From positions 4,376,001 to 4,440,000 of the forward strand of contig LR743504.1 in assembly GCA_902712845.1 (NCBI GenBank): a DNA stretch of 64,000 nucleotides. Direction: 5' to 3'. Origin of the DNA: Methylobacterium bullatum. Lineage in GTDB: Bacteria > Pseudomonadota > Alphaproteobacteria > Rhizobiales > Beijerinckiaceae. How positions within the stretch are numbered: position 1 is the first letter of the stretch; every line of letters starts with the position of its first letter. The notes under the pieces were generated by a model. It saw only the letters and a list, made by a program, of their open reading frames with translations, did no database searches and was not told where the DNA came from. Below are positions 11,206-19,582 of this stretch, piece by piece. A program made the position numbers and the translations under genes.

Positions 11206-11505
11206 TCAGGACGTCGAGGCGGGTTCGGCTTCGCGGGGGCGGATGCCGGAATAATCCACCGTCGCACGCGCCTTCGACAAGTCGTGGGCGTTCTGGAGGT
11301 TGAGCCAGAATTGCGGCGCCGTTCCAAACCGGACGCCGAGCCGGATCGCGGTATCGGCCGTGATGCCGCGTCGGCCCCGGATGATTTCGGAGACGCGATG
11401 GGGCGGCACGCCGATCTCTGCCGCGATCTGCCGGGCGGAGAGGTCGAGGGGCGTAAGGTACTCCTCCACGAGGATTTCGCCGGGATGGGTGCGGATGCGT
11501 GCCAT
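11206..11505 (-). CDS. higA: HigA-family antitoxin-like regulator (orphan)
   Basis: A 99-residue HTH protein with the typical HigA start (RIRTHPGEILVEEYLTPLDLS) and HTH (ARQIAAEIGVPPHRVSEIIRG), then ITADTAIRLGVRFGTAPQFWLNLQ, which is diagnostic of the VapI/HigA group. HigA binds the HigB RNase toxin and represses its operon. The ATG at 11505 follows an AGGAGAT site. Normally higB precedes higA. The 300 bases upstream on this strand contain no HigB-like frame, so this seems to be an orphan antitoxin or a stand-alone regulator. Confidence 0.8.
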   Translation of the reverse strand: MARIRTHPGEILVEEYLTPLDLSARQIAAEIGVPPHRVSEIIRGRRGITADTAIRLGVRFGTAPQFWLNLQNAHDLSKARATVDYSGIRPREAEPASTS

Positions 11506-11812
11506 GGCCGATCTCCTGTGCGGTCGCACGATCATGCCCTCGATCACGGCACCGGGACAGTACGGAGCCAACCTGCGCGTCGCAGCGAGAGAATGGCTGG
11601 GTGAGTCGTCTGCGGGCGTGATGGGACTTGGCACGGGTGGGTCCCTGGCAGGGAGCGCCGACGGGCCGCCGGGCTCGCTGTGACGCGACCTCGCAGACGA
11701 CAGGTCGAAATATTCTGCGATAGAAAATTTCTTCTAGGTTGTAAAAATCATACGATAAATTACCTGAAGTCGGCGCCCCATATTGGGCTGCCAACGAAAG
11801 GGTTTACGCACC
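11506..11812. other. Divergent intergenic region with AT-rich promoter segment
   Basis: 307 bases between the divergent higA-like and DUF3892 genes. The higA-proximal part is GC-rich and contains no HigB frame. The part from about 11700 to 11770 is strongly AT-rich, with runs such as AAATTTCTTC and TTGTAAAAATCATACG, and is the likely promoter region for the DUF3892 gene. No exact promoter elements are assigned. Confidence 0.4.
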
Positions 11813-12073
11813 ATGGCTGATCGCGCGGTCAGGAAGACGGGAAAGAACGCTCAGGGCGACATCACCGCATTGTGCAACGACGGCGACGTCTGGTCTCCGC
11901 GCCGGAAGCAGGATGCCATCAACGACATCGAGACCGGGCTCCACACCTATCATGTGCCTTGGACCAACGGACGAACCGAGATCCGGGTCGTTCAGGGCCC
12001 GAACGGCAAATACCTGCGCACGGATCGCGATCAGACCACCCGGAACAACCTGGACGATCTTCCGGATTGCTGA
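11813..12073 (+). CDS. DUF3892 domain protein
   Basis: An 86-residue protein that matches the DUF3892 pattern: GDITALCNDGDVWSPRRKQDAINDIETG, then HTYHVPWTNGRTEIRVVQGPNGKYLRTDRD ending in the characteristic TTRNNLDDLPDC. The family has no known function. The N-terminus is basic and short. The ATG at 11813 lies after an AAAGGG at rather long distance; a TTG at 11783 would add ten residues without family support. It is monocistronic and convergent with the GH13 gene, with an AT-rich region upstream. Confidence 0.8.
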   Translation: MADRAVRKTGKNAQGDITALCNDGDVWSPRRKQDAINDIETGLHTYHVPWTNGRTEIRVVQGPNGKYLRTDRDQTTRNNLDDLPDC

Positions 12074-12149
12074 TCCCGTTCAGGGGCGGGATTGGACGCC
12101 GCGGCCGGCACGCCCTCGGCCGGGCCGGCCCGGTGCCTGCAAGGCAGAC

Positions 12150-13817
12150 TCACCCCACCCGTCGCTTCAGCGGCGCGTCGAGGCCGCCGAGCCGGAACCA
12201 GTGGTAGCCGTAGCGCTCCATCATCAGGCAGTGCCGGCCATCGTCATCCGCCTCGCTGCGACGGCCGGTGAGGAGATCGACCAGGACACGACCCTCCGGT
12301 CCCTCCACCTCCGGTGAGAGGGAGACCTCCATCGGCGTTCCGGATAGGTTGTGGACGCAAAGCACCGAATTGCCCTCCCAGTCGTAGCGGATCGCCAGGA
12401 TGGCGGGCGAGGCCGTCTCGATCACCACGAAATCGCCCCAGCCGATTTCCGGCATCTCCTTGCGGGTGCGGATGACGCTCTCCATCCAGTTGAGCAGCGA
12501 GCCGCGGTCGTGGCGCTGGCTCGCCACGTTCACGTGGTCGAAGCCGTAGGCGCCGCTCCCGATCACCGGCAGGGTCGGGGTTTCGCTCTTGGTGAAGCCT
12601 CCGTGCGCCTCCGCATTCCACTGCATCGGGGTGCGGGCGCAGTCGCGTTCCTTGAGCGACAGGTCGTCGCCCATGCCGATCTCGTCGCCGTAGCGCAGCA
12701 CCGGCGTGCCCGGCAGGGTGAACATCAGGGAATAGGCGAGCTCGATGCGCTGCTGGTCGCCACCCAGCATCGGGGCGAGACGGCGCCGGATGCCGCGGTC
12801 GTAGAGCTGCATCCCCTTCTCCGGCCCGAACGCGGCAAAGACCGCCTGGCGTTGGGTCTCGGTGAGGCGTCCGAGATCGAGTTCGTCGTGGTTGCGCAGG
12901 AACACCGCCCATTGCGCCGAATCCGGCCGGTTCCAGGTCTTGCGCATGGCCTTGGCGAGGGGACGGCCGTCGCCGGAAGCCAGCCCGTAGAAGAGAGCCT
13001 GGTTGACCTGAAAGTTGAACAGCATGTGGAGCCGGTCGGCATCGTCGCCGAAATAGTCGAGGTCCTTCTTCGGCAGGATGTTGGCCTCGCCGAGAATGAT
13101 GGCGTCGCCCTGGCGCCATTGCAGAAACTCGCGAAAATCCCGGAGCATGTCGAATTGCTCGTCGGGCTCGCCCGTGACCTCGGGGCCCTTCTTGGCGATG
13201 ACGAAGGGCACCGCATCCATGCGGAAGCCCGAGACGCCGAGCTGGATCCAGAATCCCATGATCTTCTGGATCTCCGCCCGCACCGCCGGATGCGCGGTGT
13301 TGAGATCGGGCTGGAACGGCATGAACCGGTGGAAGTAATAGGCCCCCGCCTTGGCGTCGCGGGTCCAGGTCGTGGTCTGGACGCCGGGGAACACCATGCC
13401 CTCGTCGGCATGGGGCGGCTTCGATTTCGACCAGACGTACCAGTCGCGGTAGGGGGAATCCGGGTCCGATCGGGCCGACTGGAACCAGGGGTGCTGGTCC
13501 GAGGTGTGGTTGACCACCAGATCGATGAGGACGCGCAGGCCCCTCTGCTTGGCCGCGTGGGTAAACGCGACGAAGTCGCCGAGCGAGCCGTAATCCGGGT
13601 CGACGCCATAGTAATCGGTGATGTCGTAGCCGCCGTCGCGCTTCGGCGAAGGCTGGAACGGCATCAGCCAGATCGCCGTGATGCCCATGCCCTGCAGGTA
13701 ATCGAGCCGGCGCTCCAGTCCGACGAAGTCACCGATGCCGTCGCCGTTGCCGTCGAGGAAGGTCCGGACGGACAGGCAGTAGACGACCGCGTTCTTGTAC
13801 CAAAGGTCCTTGATCAT
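12150..13817 (-). CDS. GH13 alpha-amylase family enzyme, trehalose-synthase-like
   Basis: A 555-residue GH13 enzyme. The first lines (WYKNAVVYCLSVRTFLDGNGDGIGDF, in two parts around residue 20, and IWLMPFQPSPKRDGGYDITDYYGVDPDYG) are closest to trehalose synthases (maltose alpha-D-glucosyltransferase), which interconvert maltose and trehalose. The catalytic triad is visible: Asp201 (GFRMDAVPF), Glu244 (ILGEANI) and Asp311 (LRNHDELD). Region I is DLVVNHTSDQHPWF. No maltokinase domain is fused. The ATG at 13817 was chosen because the family match starts there; an ATG at 13856 would add 13 residues. It diverges from the penicillin-binding protein gene. Trehalose or maltose turnover is the likely role; another glucan hydrolase or transferase remains possible. 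Confidence 0.85.
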   Translation of the reverse strand: MIKDLWYKNAVVYCLSVRTFLDGNGDGIGDFVGLERRLDYLQGMGITAIWLMPFQPSPKRDGGYDITDYYGVDPDYGSLGDFVAFTHAAKQRGLRVLIDLVVNHTSDQHPWFQSARSDPDSPYRDWYVWSKSKPPHADEGMVFPGVQTTTWTRDAKAGAYYFHRFMPFQPDLNTAHPAVRAEIQKIMGFWIQLGVSGFRMDAVPFVIAKKGPEVTGEPDEQFDMLRDFREFLQWRQGDAIILGEANILPKKDLDYFGDDADRLHMLFNFQVNQALFYGLASGDGRPLAKAMRKTWNRPDSAQWAVFLRNHDELDLGRLTETQRQAVFAAFGPEKGMQLYDRGIRRRLAPMLGGDQQRIELAYSLMFTLPGTPVLRYGDEIGMGDDLSLKERDCARTPMQWNAEAHGGFTKSETPTLPVIGSGAYGFDHVNVASQRHDRGSLLNWMESVIRTRKEMPEIGWGDFVVIETASPAILAIRYDWEGNSVLCVHNLSGTPMEVSLSPEVEGPEGRVLVDLLTGRRSEADDDGRHCLMMERYGYHWFRLGGLDAPLKRRVG

Positions 13818-14023
13818 GCGACGCAGGTCTCCGGAGGGCCGCGCCGGCGGGCGCATCCGGCTGCAACGTCGATGGGGACGGAAGCGTTGCGGGAGGCCGG
13901 TGCCGCGCCGGTCTCCTTAAATCAGCCGCCTTGTGCATCCCATCTCGGGCCGTGTGCGTTGCGGCTGCCGATCCTGTCGTCCGTGCCCTGTGACGCGTCC
14001 TGGATTTCGGTGCCCTCCCCTCG

Positions 14024-17000
14024 ATGAATATCATCCTGATCAAGCTGTTCGCGACGGCGCTGACGCTCAGTCAGGTGACGACGCGGCCGGATGCGGTGAA
14101 GACGCAGTTCGATCCGGTGGCCGACAAGGCCCAGGTGGTGCAGATCCTGCGCGACGGCTGCGCCCATATGCGCAAAGCCTTCGACATCGAGGACATCAAC
14201 CTCGACGAACTGATCTCCACCGCCATGGAGGACCCCTCGGCCATCGCCGGAGCCTCCGCGCCGAAACTCCTGCACGGGCTCGATATCGGCGAGCTCAACA
14301 CGAGCTACCGCCAGTTCTGCAACGGTGAGAACCCGGCGAACTCGCCCTTCGACGCGGCCGAGGTCATCGCCTTCTACAACAAGGCCGTGGCCGACCTGCC
14401 CTCGGCCCAGGACCTGAAGGACCGCAAGCTGCCCGGCGCCAGCCTGATCCTCGACGGGGCGGGAAAGCGCTACGCCGAGGCGTTCGAGGCCAATGGGCGC
14501 CGTCTCAGCGTGCCGATCTCCGACGTGCCGGTGATGGTGCAAAAGGCGTTCGTGGCGGCCGAGGACAAGCGCTTCGAGACCCACAAGGGCATCGACGAGC
14601 GCGGCGTCATCCGGGCCTTCATCGGCAACCTCGCCTCGCCGGGCCGGCCGGCGGGGGGCTCCACCATCACCCAGCAGGTGGTCAAGAACCTGTCGGTGGG
14701 CGACGACGTCACCTACGAGCGCAAGATCCGCGAGATGATCGTGGCCTCGCGCCTGGAGGAGATCCTCGGCAAGCCGCAGATCCTCGAACTCTACCTCAAC
14801 GGGATCTATCTCGGCCGCGGCTCCTACGGGATCGAGATGGCCGCGCGGAGCTATTTCGGCAAATCCGTGGGCCAGCTCACCGTGCCGGAGGCGGCGCTGC
14901 TCGGCGGCATGCCGAAGGGACCGAACTTCTACAATCCGGACAAGTATCCCGACCGCGCCAAGGAGCGCCGCGCCTATGTGCTGGCGCGGATGAAGGACGA
15001 GGGCGTCATCACCGAGGCGCAGCTGACCGAGGCGGCCAACGCCCCCCTCGGGTTGAAGCCGATCGAGACCACGCGACGCGATTCCGGGTTCTACTTCGTC
15101 GATCACCTCACCCGCGAGGCGCGCACCTTCGCGGGCATCGACTCGCTCACCTCCGCCTCCCACGTGGTCCGCTCCACCATCAATGCCGGCCTCCAAACCG
15201 CCGTAGAATCCGCCCTGCAAGACGGGCTCGCCACTTACGAGCGCGCCACCGGGCGCCAGCGCTACGAGGGGCCGGAATTCAACCTCGCCGACAGCATCGC
15301 CAAGCTCGGCGGGGCCACGCCCGCCGTGGAGGGATCGGTCCAGTCGGTGCCGCTCGTCGTCGGCGGCGAGGCGAAACCCAGATCGGCCACGGACAAGCCC
15401 GCCCCGGCTTCGGCCGCCGGGCCGAAGCCGGTGCCGCAGAAACCCGTCTGGCAACGCGCCCTGGAGAGCGCGCGGCCGGTGCTCTACGACGTGCATTGGC
15501 CGCTGGCCGTGGTGCTCGAATCCGGGCGCGGACCGGTGAAGGCGGGGCTCGCCGACGGGCGCATCGTCAGCCTCGATCCCGGCATCGCCAAGGGCCGGCT
15601 CCAGACCTACGACGTGGTGCGGGTGAAGCTGCGCGACCCGAAGGCCAAGGCTCTCCGCGCGGATCTGCGCGTGCGTCCCTCGGTCCAGGGCGCGGCCCTG
15701 GTGCTGGAGAACCGCACCGGGCGCATCCTGGCCATGGACGGGGGCTTCTCCTACCCGTTGAGCCAGCTCAACCGGGTGACGCAGACCGTGCGCCAGCCCG
15801 GCTCGACCCTGAAGCCGCTGACCTATCTCGCCGCGCTCAATGCCGGTCTGCAGCCCAACACCCTGGTGATGGATTCGAGCGTGACCCTGCCGCCCATCGG
15901 CGGTGTCGGCCAGTCCTGGAGCCCCAAGAACTACGATGGCGGCGGGTCGGGCGCGACGACCCTTCGGCGCGGGCTGGAATTCTCGAAGAACCTCGTCACC
16001 GCGCGCCTGCTCCAGGGCGGTATCGCCGATACGCCGCCCGCGAGCCTCACTCGCATCTGCGACCTCGCCCTCGAAGCGCAGCTCTATGCCGAATGCGAGC
16101 GCTACTATCCGTTCGTCCTCGGCTCGCAGCCGGTCCGCATGGTCGATCTCGCCGCCTTCTACGCGGCCGTAGCCAACGAGGGCGCGCGGCCGGCGCCCTA
16201 CGCTCTGGAGGCGGTGGAGCGCGACGGCACGGTCCTGTACAAGCGCGAGCCGAAGGAGCCGGTGCGGATCGGCTCGGCCGACAGGGTGGCCTTCTATCAG
16301 CTGAAGACCATGCTGCAGGGCGTCACCAACCACGGCACGGCGGCGGCGCTGGCCCGCTTCTCGGGCTCCATCGCCGGCAAGACCGGCACGTCCGAGAACG
16401 AGAACGACGCCTGGTTCGCCGGCTTCACCAACGAGATCACCATCGTGGTCTGGGTCGGCTACGACAATGCCGACGGCACCCGCCGGACCCTGGGACGCGG
16501 CCAGACCGGCGGGCATCTCGCCGTGCCGATCGCCGGAACCATCCTCCAGGCCGCCTGGGCCAACGGCGTGGCGCGCACCCCCCTCGCCCCGCCCTCCCCG
16601 GAGGCGAAACGCCTGCTGGCCGACCTGCCCATCGACCCCCGCAGCGGCGAGCGCGTCACCGGCGGCGGCTTCCTCGAGCATTTCCGGCTGAGCAACGGTC
16701 GCGTGGCCGACACGCAGTACCAGTTGCTCCCGCGCGAGGTGCAGACCGCCATGCGGCCGGATTCCGAGGATGGCGACACTGGTGGCCTCGACGACGGCGC
16801 CGATGTGGTGGGCGACCTCTACGGCAACCTCACCAGCCGGCGCGGGGCCGAGCCGGATCCCCTCGACCCCTTCGGCGAACGACCGTCGCAGCCCCGCGGC
16901 CGCCGAGCGCAAGGGGATGGCCAAGGGAATGGCTATGGCTACGAGGGGTCGCGGAGCCCGGCATGGCCCGGCACCCAGCGCTCGCCCTTCGGCGAGGACG

Positions 17001-17062
17001 AGCCGCCCCGCGCCCGCCGCCGCGATCCCGACTACCTGTTCGGCGACGACCCGCGCTACTGA
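14024..17062 (+). CDS. Class A penicillin-binding protein (PBP1A type)
   Basis: A 1012-residue bifunctional peptidoglycan synthase that polymerises lipid II and cross-links the peptides at the periplasmic face. A short hydrophobic N-terminus (IILIKLFATALTLS) may serve as anchor or signal. The GT51 domain spans about 150-340, with catalytic Glu180 in FVAAEDKRFETHKG, then GGSTITQQVVKNL and ARSYFGKSVGQLT. The transpeptidase domain has SxxK in QPGSTLKPLTYL (Ser near 594), SxN in FSKNLVT and KTGT near 786. Between them is a Pro/Ala-rich linker. The last 100 residues are a low-complexity Gly/Arg/Asp/Pro tail. It lacks the usual long N-terminal membrane helix, which is odd. The exported protein at 17105 follows on the same strand. 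Confidence 0.9.
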   Translation: MNIILIKLFATALTLSQVTTRPDAVKTQFDPVADKAQVVQILRDGCAHMRKAFDIEDINLDELISTAMEDPSAIAGASAPKLLHGLDIGELNTSYRQFCNGENPANSPFDAAEVIAFYNKAVADLPSAQDLKDRKLPGASLILDGAGKRYAEAFEANGRRLSVPISDVPVMVQKAFVAAEDKRFETHKGIDERGVIRAFIGNLASPGRPAGGSTITQQVVKNLSVGDDVTYERKIREMIVASRLEEILGKPQILELYLNGIYLGRGSYGIEMAARSYFGKSVGQLTVPEAALLGGMPKGPNFYNPDKYPDRAKERRAYVLARMKDEGVITEAQLTEAANAPLGLKPIETTRRDSGFYFVDHLTREARTFAGIDSLTSASHVVRSTINAGLQTAVESALQDGLATYERATGRQRYEGPEFNLADSIAKLGGATPAVEGSVQSVPLVVGGEAKPRSATDKPAPASAAGPKPVPQKPVWQRALESARPVLYDVHWPLAVVLESGRGPVKAGLADGRIVSLDPGIAKGRLQTYDVVRVKLRDPKAKALRADLRVRPSVQGAALVLENRTGRILAMDGGFSYPLSQLNRVTQTVRQPGSTLKPLTYLAALNAGLQPNTLVMDSSVTLPPIGGVGQSWSPKNYDGGGSGATTLRRGLEFSKNLVTARLLQGGIADTPPASLTRICDLALEAQLYAECERYYPFVLGSQPVRMVDLAAFYAAVANEGARPAPYALEAVERDGTVLYKREPKEPVRIGSADRVAFYQLKTMLQGVTNHGTAAALARFSGSIAGKTGTSENENDAWFAGFTNEITIVVWVGYDNADGTRRTLGRGQTGGHLAVPIAGTILQAAWANGVARTPLAPPSPEAKRLLADLPIDPRSGERVTGGGFLEHFRLSNGRVADTQYQLLPREVQTAMRPDSEDGDTGGLDDGADVVGDLYGNLTSRRGAEPDPLDPFGERPSQPRGRRAQGDGQGNGYGYEGSRSPAWPGTQRSPFGEDEPPRARRRDPDYLFGDDPRY

Positions 17063-17104
17063 GGCGCGGATCCCCTCTCCTCATCAGCAAACCGAGGCCC
17101 CGAC

Positions 17105-18172
17105 GTGAAGACGCAGCTTCCGGCGACACGTGTCCTTGTCCAGATTTTCAGCTTCCTGCCCGTCCTGGCGCTCGGCGTTCCCGCCTCCGCGCAGGAGGGG
17201 ATGAAGGTCCAGGTGCCCGCCGACCGGATCAAGGAGGTTCCCGCCATCGAGGCGTCGGGCCTCGCCAGTCTCAAGCCCGGCACGATCCTGTTCACCGACC
17301 ACAGGGACAATCCGGCCAACCCGGAGAGCGGCCTGACGCCCTATCTCGAATGGCGAAAGCTGCGCCCGGCCGAGCAGGCGGCCCTGGCGCCCTACCCCGC
17401 CTATGCCGAGCCCGATTACAGCGTGACGCTCAACGGTGTCTCGAAGCAGCGGCACGAGACCCTGAAGGTCTATGTGGCGCAGGGGCGGTTCGTGGTGGCC
17501 AAGCCCGCGGAATCCATCGACCTGTCGGCCTTCGCCAATCTCGGCTTCGTGTCCAAGATGGACCCCGTCATCAAGCACAAGACCTTGAGCCCCGCCGAGG
17601 TGACGCCCACCAAGGACCCGGCCGCCGCCTTCGCCCGCCGCCCGGACCGGGCCTGGTGCGAGGGTGCCGCCGCCTGCATCGAATCCCGCTACGACCTCGA
17701 GGGCAAGCTGCCGCTCGGCGTGAAGCTCGCCAACAAGCTGGAGGACGGCGCCTCGAAGAAGGTGGCCGAATTCGTCTCGTTCCAGAGCGAATTGCGGACC
17801 CTGCCGGCGGCCGAGGCGGCCTCGCTCGCGGCGCTCACACGGGTCGACACGCCGGTGGCCGGCGGCCTCGAACAGACGATCTTCTGGGTCAACCAGATCC
17901 TGCGCTTCGGCAAGTTCCTCGCCGTGTTCCAGCCGATGCCGAACGATCCCGGCAAGACGGTGGTGACCACCTACATGGCGCTGGCGATCAAGGCCGATGT
18001 CCTCGACCGCAAGCAGGAATACGCCCGCGTGCCGGTTCTGAAGAACCTGCTCCCGGCCCAGGTTCTGATGGGCAATTCGTCCTTCAACACCGGCACGTCG
18101 ATCAGCGCCGGCCTGCCCACCTACGCCCGCAACCGCATGATCGCCTTCGCGGACGCTCTGGCGAAGAACTGA
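17105..18172 (+). CDS. Exported hypothetical protein
   Basis: A 355-residue protein with a clear signal peptide (basic start, hydrophobic VLVQIFSFLPVLALGV, cleavage after PASA-Q near residue 30). The mature part is mixed alpha/beta, contains two Cys close together (WCEGAAACI) that could form a disulfide, and has no motif I recognise. The GTG start at 17105 is the only usable start in front of the signal sequence. It lies 42 bases after the penicillin-binding protein stop on the same strand, so the two may be cotranscribed and the product may act in the periplasm with cell-wall synthesis. That link rests on position only. A palindromic repeat follows. Confidence 0.75.
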   Translation: MKTQLPATRVLVQIFSFLPVLALGVPASAQEGMKVQVPADRIKEVPAIEASGLASLKPGTILFTDHRDNPANPESGLTPYLEWRKLRPAEQAALAPYPAYAEPDYSVTLNGVSKQRHETLKVYVAQGRFVVAKPAESIDLSAFANLGFVSKMDPVIKHKTLSPAEVTPTKDPAAAFARRPDRAWCEGAAACIESRYDLEGKLPLGVKLANKLEDGASKKVAEFVSFQSELRTLPAAEAASLAALTRVDTPVAGGLEQTIFWVNQILRFGKFLAVFQPMPNDPGKTVVTTYMALAIKADVLDRKQEYARVPVLKNLLPAQVLMGNSSFNTGTSISAGLPTYARNRMIAFADALAKN

Positions 18173-18248
18173 GTGGTGAGTGTCGGAGCCTGTTTGATTG
18201 GATTTTTCGACAAATTTCTATTCCAGAATCGATCATCCAATCAGACCT

Positions 18249-18355
18249 CCTCATCCTGAGGTGCCCGCATCAGCGGGCCTCGAAGGAGGCCTCCAGTGCT
18301 CGCGTGATCCCTGGAGGGCTCCTTCGAGGCCGCTCTGCGGCACCTCAGGATGAGG
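18249..18355. repeat. Long palindromic dispersed repeat, copy 1
   Basis: A 107-base imperfect palindrome. The outer arms are CCTCATCCTGAGGTGCC and GGCACCTCAGGATGAGG; the inner arms are GCCTCGAAGGAGGC and GCTCCTTCGAGGC. Closely similar copies are at 50115-50224 and 63095-63208. It lies between the convergent ends of the exported-protein gene and a lipoprotein gene, where the hairpin could act as a bidirectional terminator or RNA stabiliser. It looks like a REP/BIME-type element. Confidence 0.85.
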
Positions 18356-18387
18356 TAAGGCCTTGGACAAGCAACGCGAGCAGGCTC

Positions 18388-18594
18388 TCAGTTACCGCGG
18401 CTGACGATGGAGGGCATCGACGGGGCGGTGTAGGCGCGGTTCACGTCGCGACGGGTCTGAGTGCCGTTGGTGTCGTTGGAGCGGCGGTAATTCTCGGTGC
18501 TGAAGCTGTCCGAGAAGCCGCTGCGGTCGGCGCTGTTGCAGGCCCCGAGGGCACAGAACAGGCCGGCGGCGACGAGGAAGGCGGTGGGACGCAT
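18388..18594 (-). CDS. Small putative lipoprotein
   Basis: A 68-residue protein with a lipoprotein signal peptide: MRPTAFLVAAGLFCALGAC, where LGAC is the lipobox and the Cys at residue 19 would be lipidated. The mature part is short, hydrophilic and rich in Ser, Asn, Arg and Thr, as if disordered. The ATG at 18594 follows an AGGAA site. No family is recognised. It probably resides in the outer or inner membrane leaflet. Confidence 0.65.
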   Translation of the reverse strand: MRPTAFLVAAGLFCALGACNSADRSGFSDSFSTENYRRSNDTNGTQTRRDVNRAYTAPSMPSIVSRGN

Positions 18595-18832
18595 CGGAAG
18601 TTCCTGGTGTGCTGGTCCTGCTGGACCGATCGCCCCTGTCGTGGTGCCGGGGAGGTCGCCGCGTCAAGCACAAGGATAACGAAACGTCACGGCTTACCGG
18701 CAGAGTGATGTTCCCGCGCCACGAAAACGCTCACTACGCTTCACGACATTCGGGCATCGGAGGCGCATTCGTGCGGAATCGCCGCCCCTGGATCTGGTGC
18801 TCCGGCCCACCTTGGGCGACACATTGTCCGAC

Positions 18833-19081
18833 ATGAGCAACGTAGTCCCCTTCACCCGCCCCCGCGCCCCCGTGGCGCCACAGATCAGCGACGTGGTTGC
18901 GGTCGCAGACGATCTGTTCGCCGCCCTGGAGCTGCTTCAGGGCGTCACCCATCGCGCCGCCGCCATGGGCCGTCCCCGCAGGGAGATGGAACTCACCGTT
19001 CGCAACCTGCGCGAGGCCGTCAGTGCCGTGGAGCGGGCGCTCGACTGCATCGGCGAAGGCGACGAGGCCGGCCAGGGCTGA
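18833..19081 (+). CDS. Small conserved hypothetical protein
   Basis: An 82-residue protein starting MSNVVPFTRPRAP, an N-terminus shared by many small alphaproteobacterial proteins. The rest is predicted helical (SDVVAVADDLFAALELLQGV and ELTVRNLREAVSAVERALDCI). No signal peptide or membrane segment is seen. An ATG at 18833 was chosen; a frame 12 codons longer lacks similarity. Function unknown. Confidence 0.6.
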   Translation: MSNVVPFTRPRAPVAPQISDVVAVADDLFAALELLQGVTHRAAAMGRPRREMELTVRNLREAVSAVERALDCIGEGDEAGQG

Positions 19082-19240
19082 GCCGAGACCGCGCCGGAGC
19101 GCGATGAGTCCGGGCGTCTCGTCGCTCGCATGAGCGACAGTGCGATGGAGGTCGTCGACGGGTGGGCGCGGGTCCCCTCTCCTTCCGGGCAGGGCGATCG
19201 CATATGCCGATTTGCTCGTCGAAAATCGAATCGCAGCACC

Positions 19241-19356
19241 CCGTCATCCCGGGGCCGCGCAGCGGAGCCCGGGATCCAGAAACACAGACGGTGCAGGACT
19301 TTGCACCGTCGGCGGCTCTGGATTCCGGGCTCGCCTCTGGCGACCCGGAATGACGG
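19241..19356. repeat. Second type of long palindromic repeat
   Basis: A 116-base structure with outer arms CCGTCATCCCGGGGC and GACCCGGAATGACGG, middle arms around CCGGGATCCAGAA and CTCTGGATTCCGGG, and an inner perfect hairpin GACGGTGCA / TGCACCGTC. It differs in sequence from the repeats at 18249, 50115 and 63095. It sits in a 501-base stretch (19082-19582) that otherwise holds no gene and probably the promoter of the Crp-type regulator. Confidence 0.75.
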
Positions 19357-19582
19357 CGTGGTGCCATGTGCAATCGCCCTGCCTTTCAGCAGAGGGCACC
19401 TGCGCATCCCGCGAGATGGACGACGGCAAGATGGGTGAATGCCGTAGCGCCCGCCAGGCGAGAAGCGCGCGCCGAATTCCGCCCCGACGATCATATTTCC
19501 TGGCACCTTCGTGCACTTATGGACAGACGCCTCATCGGTGATAGGCTATGGCGCGAGACAGAAGGTGAACACCGCGTGTCCC

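Noticed and set aside
11506..11812. Search for a HigB toxin upstream of the HigA-like gene
   Set aside because: No frame carries the HigB pattern, so a toxin gene is not annotated.
13922..16924. A 1000-codon open frame antisense to the penicillin-binding protein gene
   Set aside because: It is a compositional shadow of high-GC coding DNA; the sense strand encodes a full PBP with all catalytic motifs.
15496..18708. A 1070-codon plus-strand frame across the PBP and exported-protein genes
   Set aside because: It runs out of frame through two well-supported genes and a repeat, and the product is Arg/Pro/Ala-rich low-complexity sequence.
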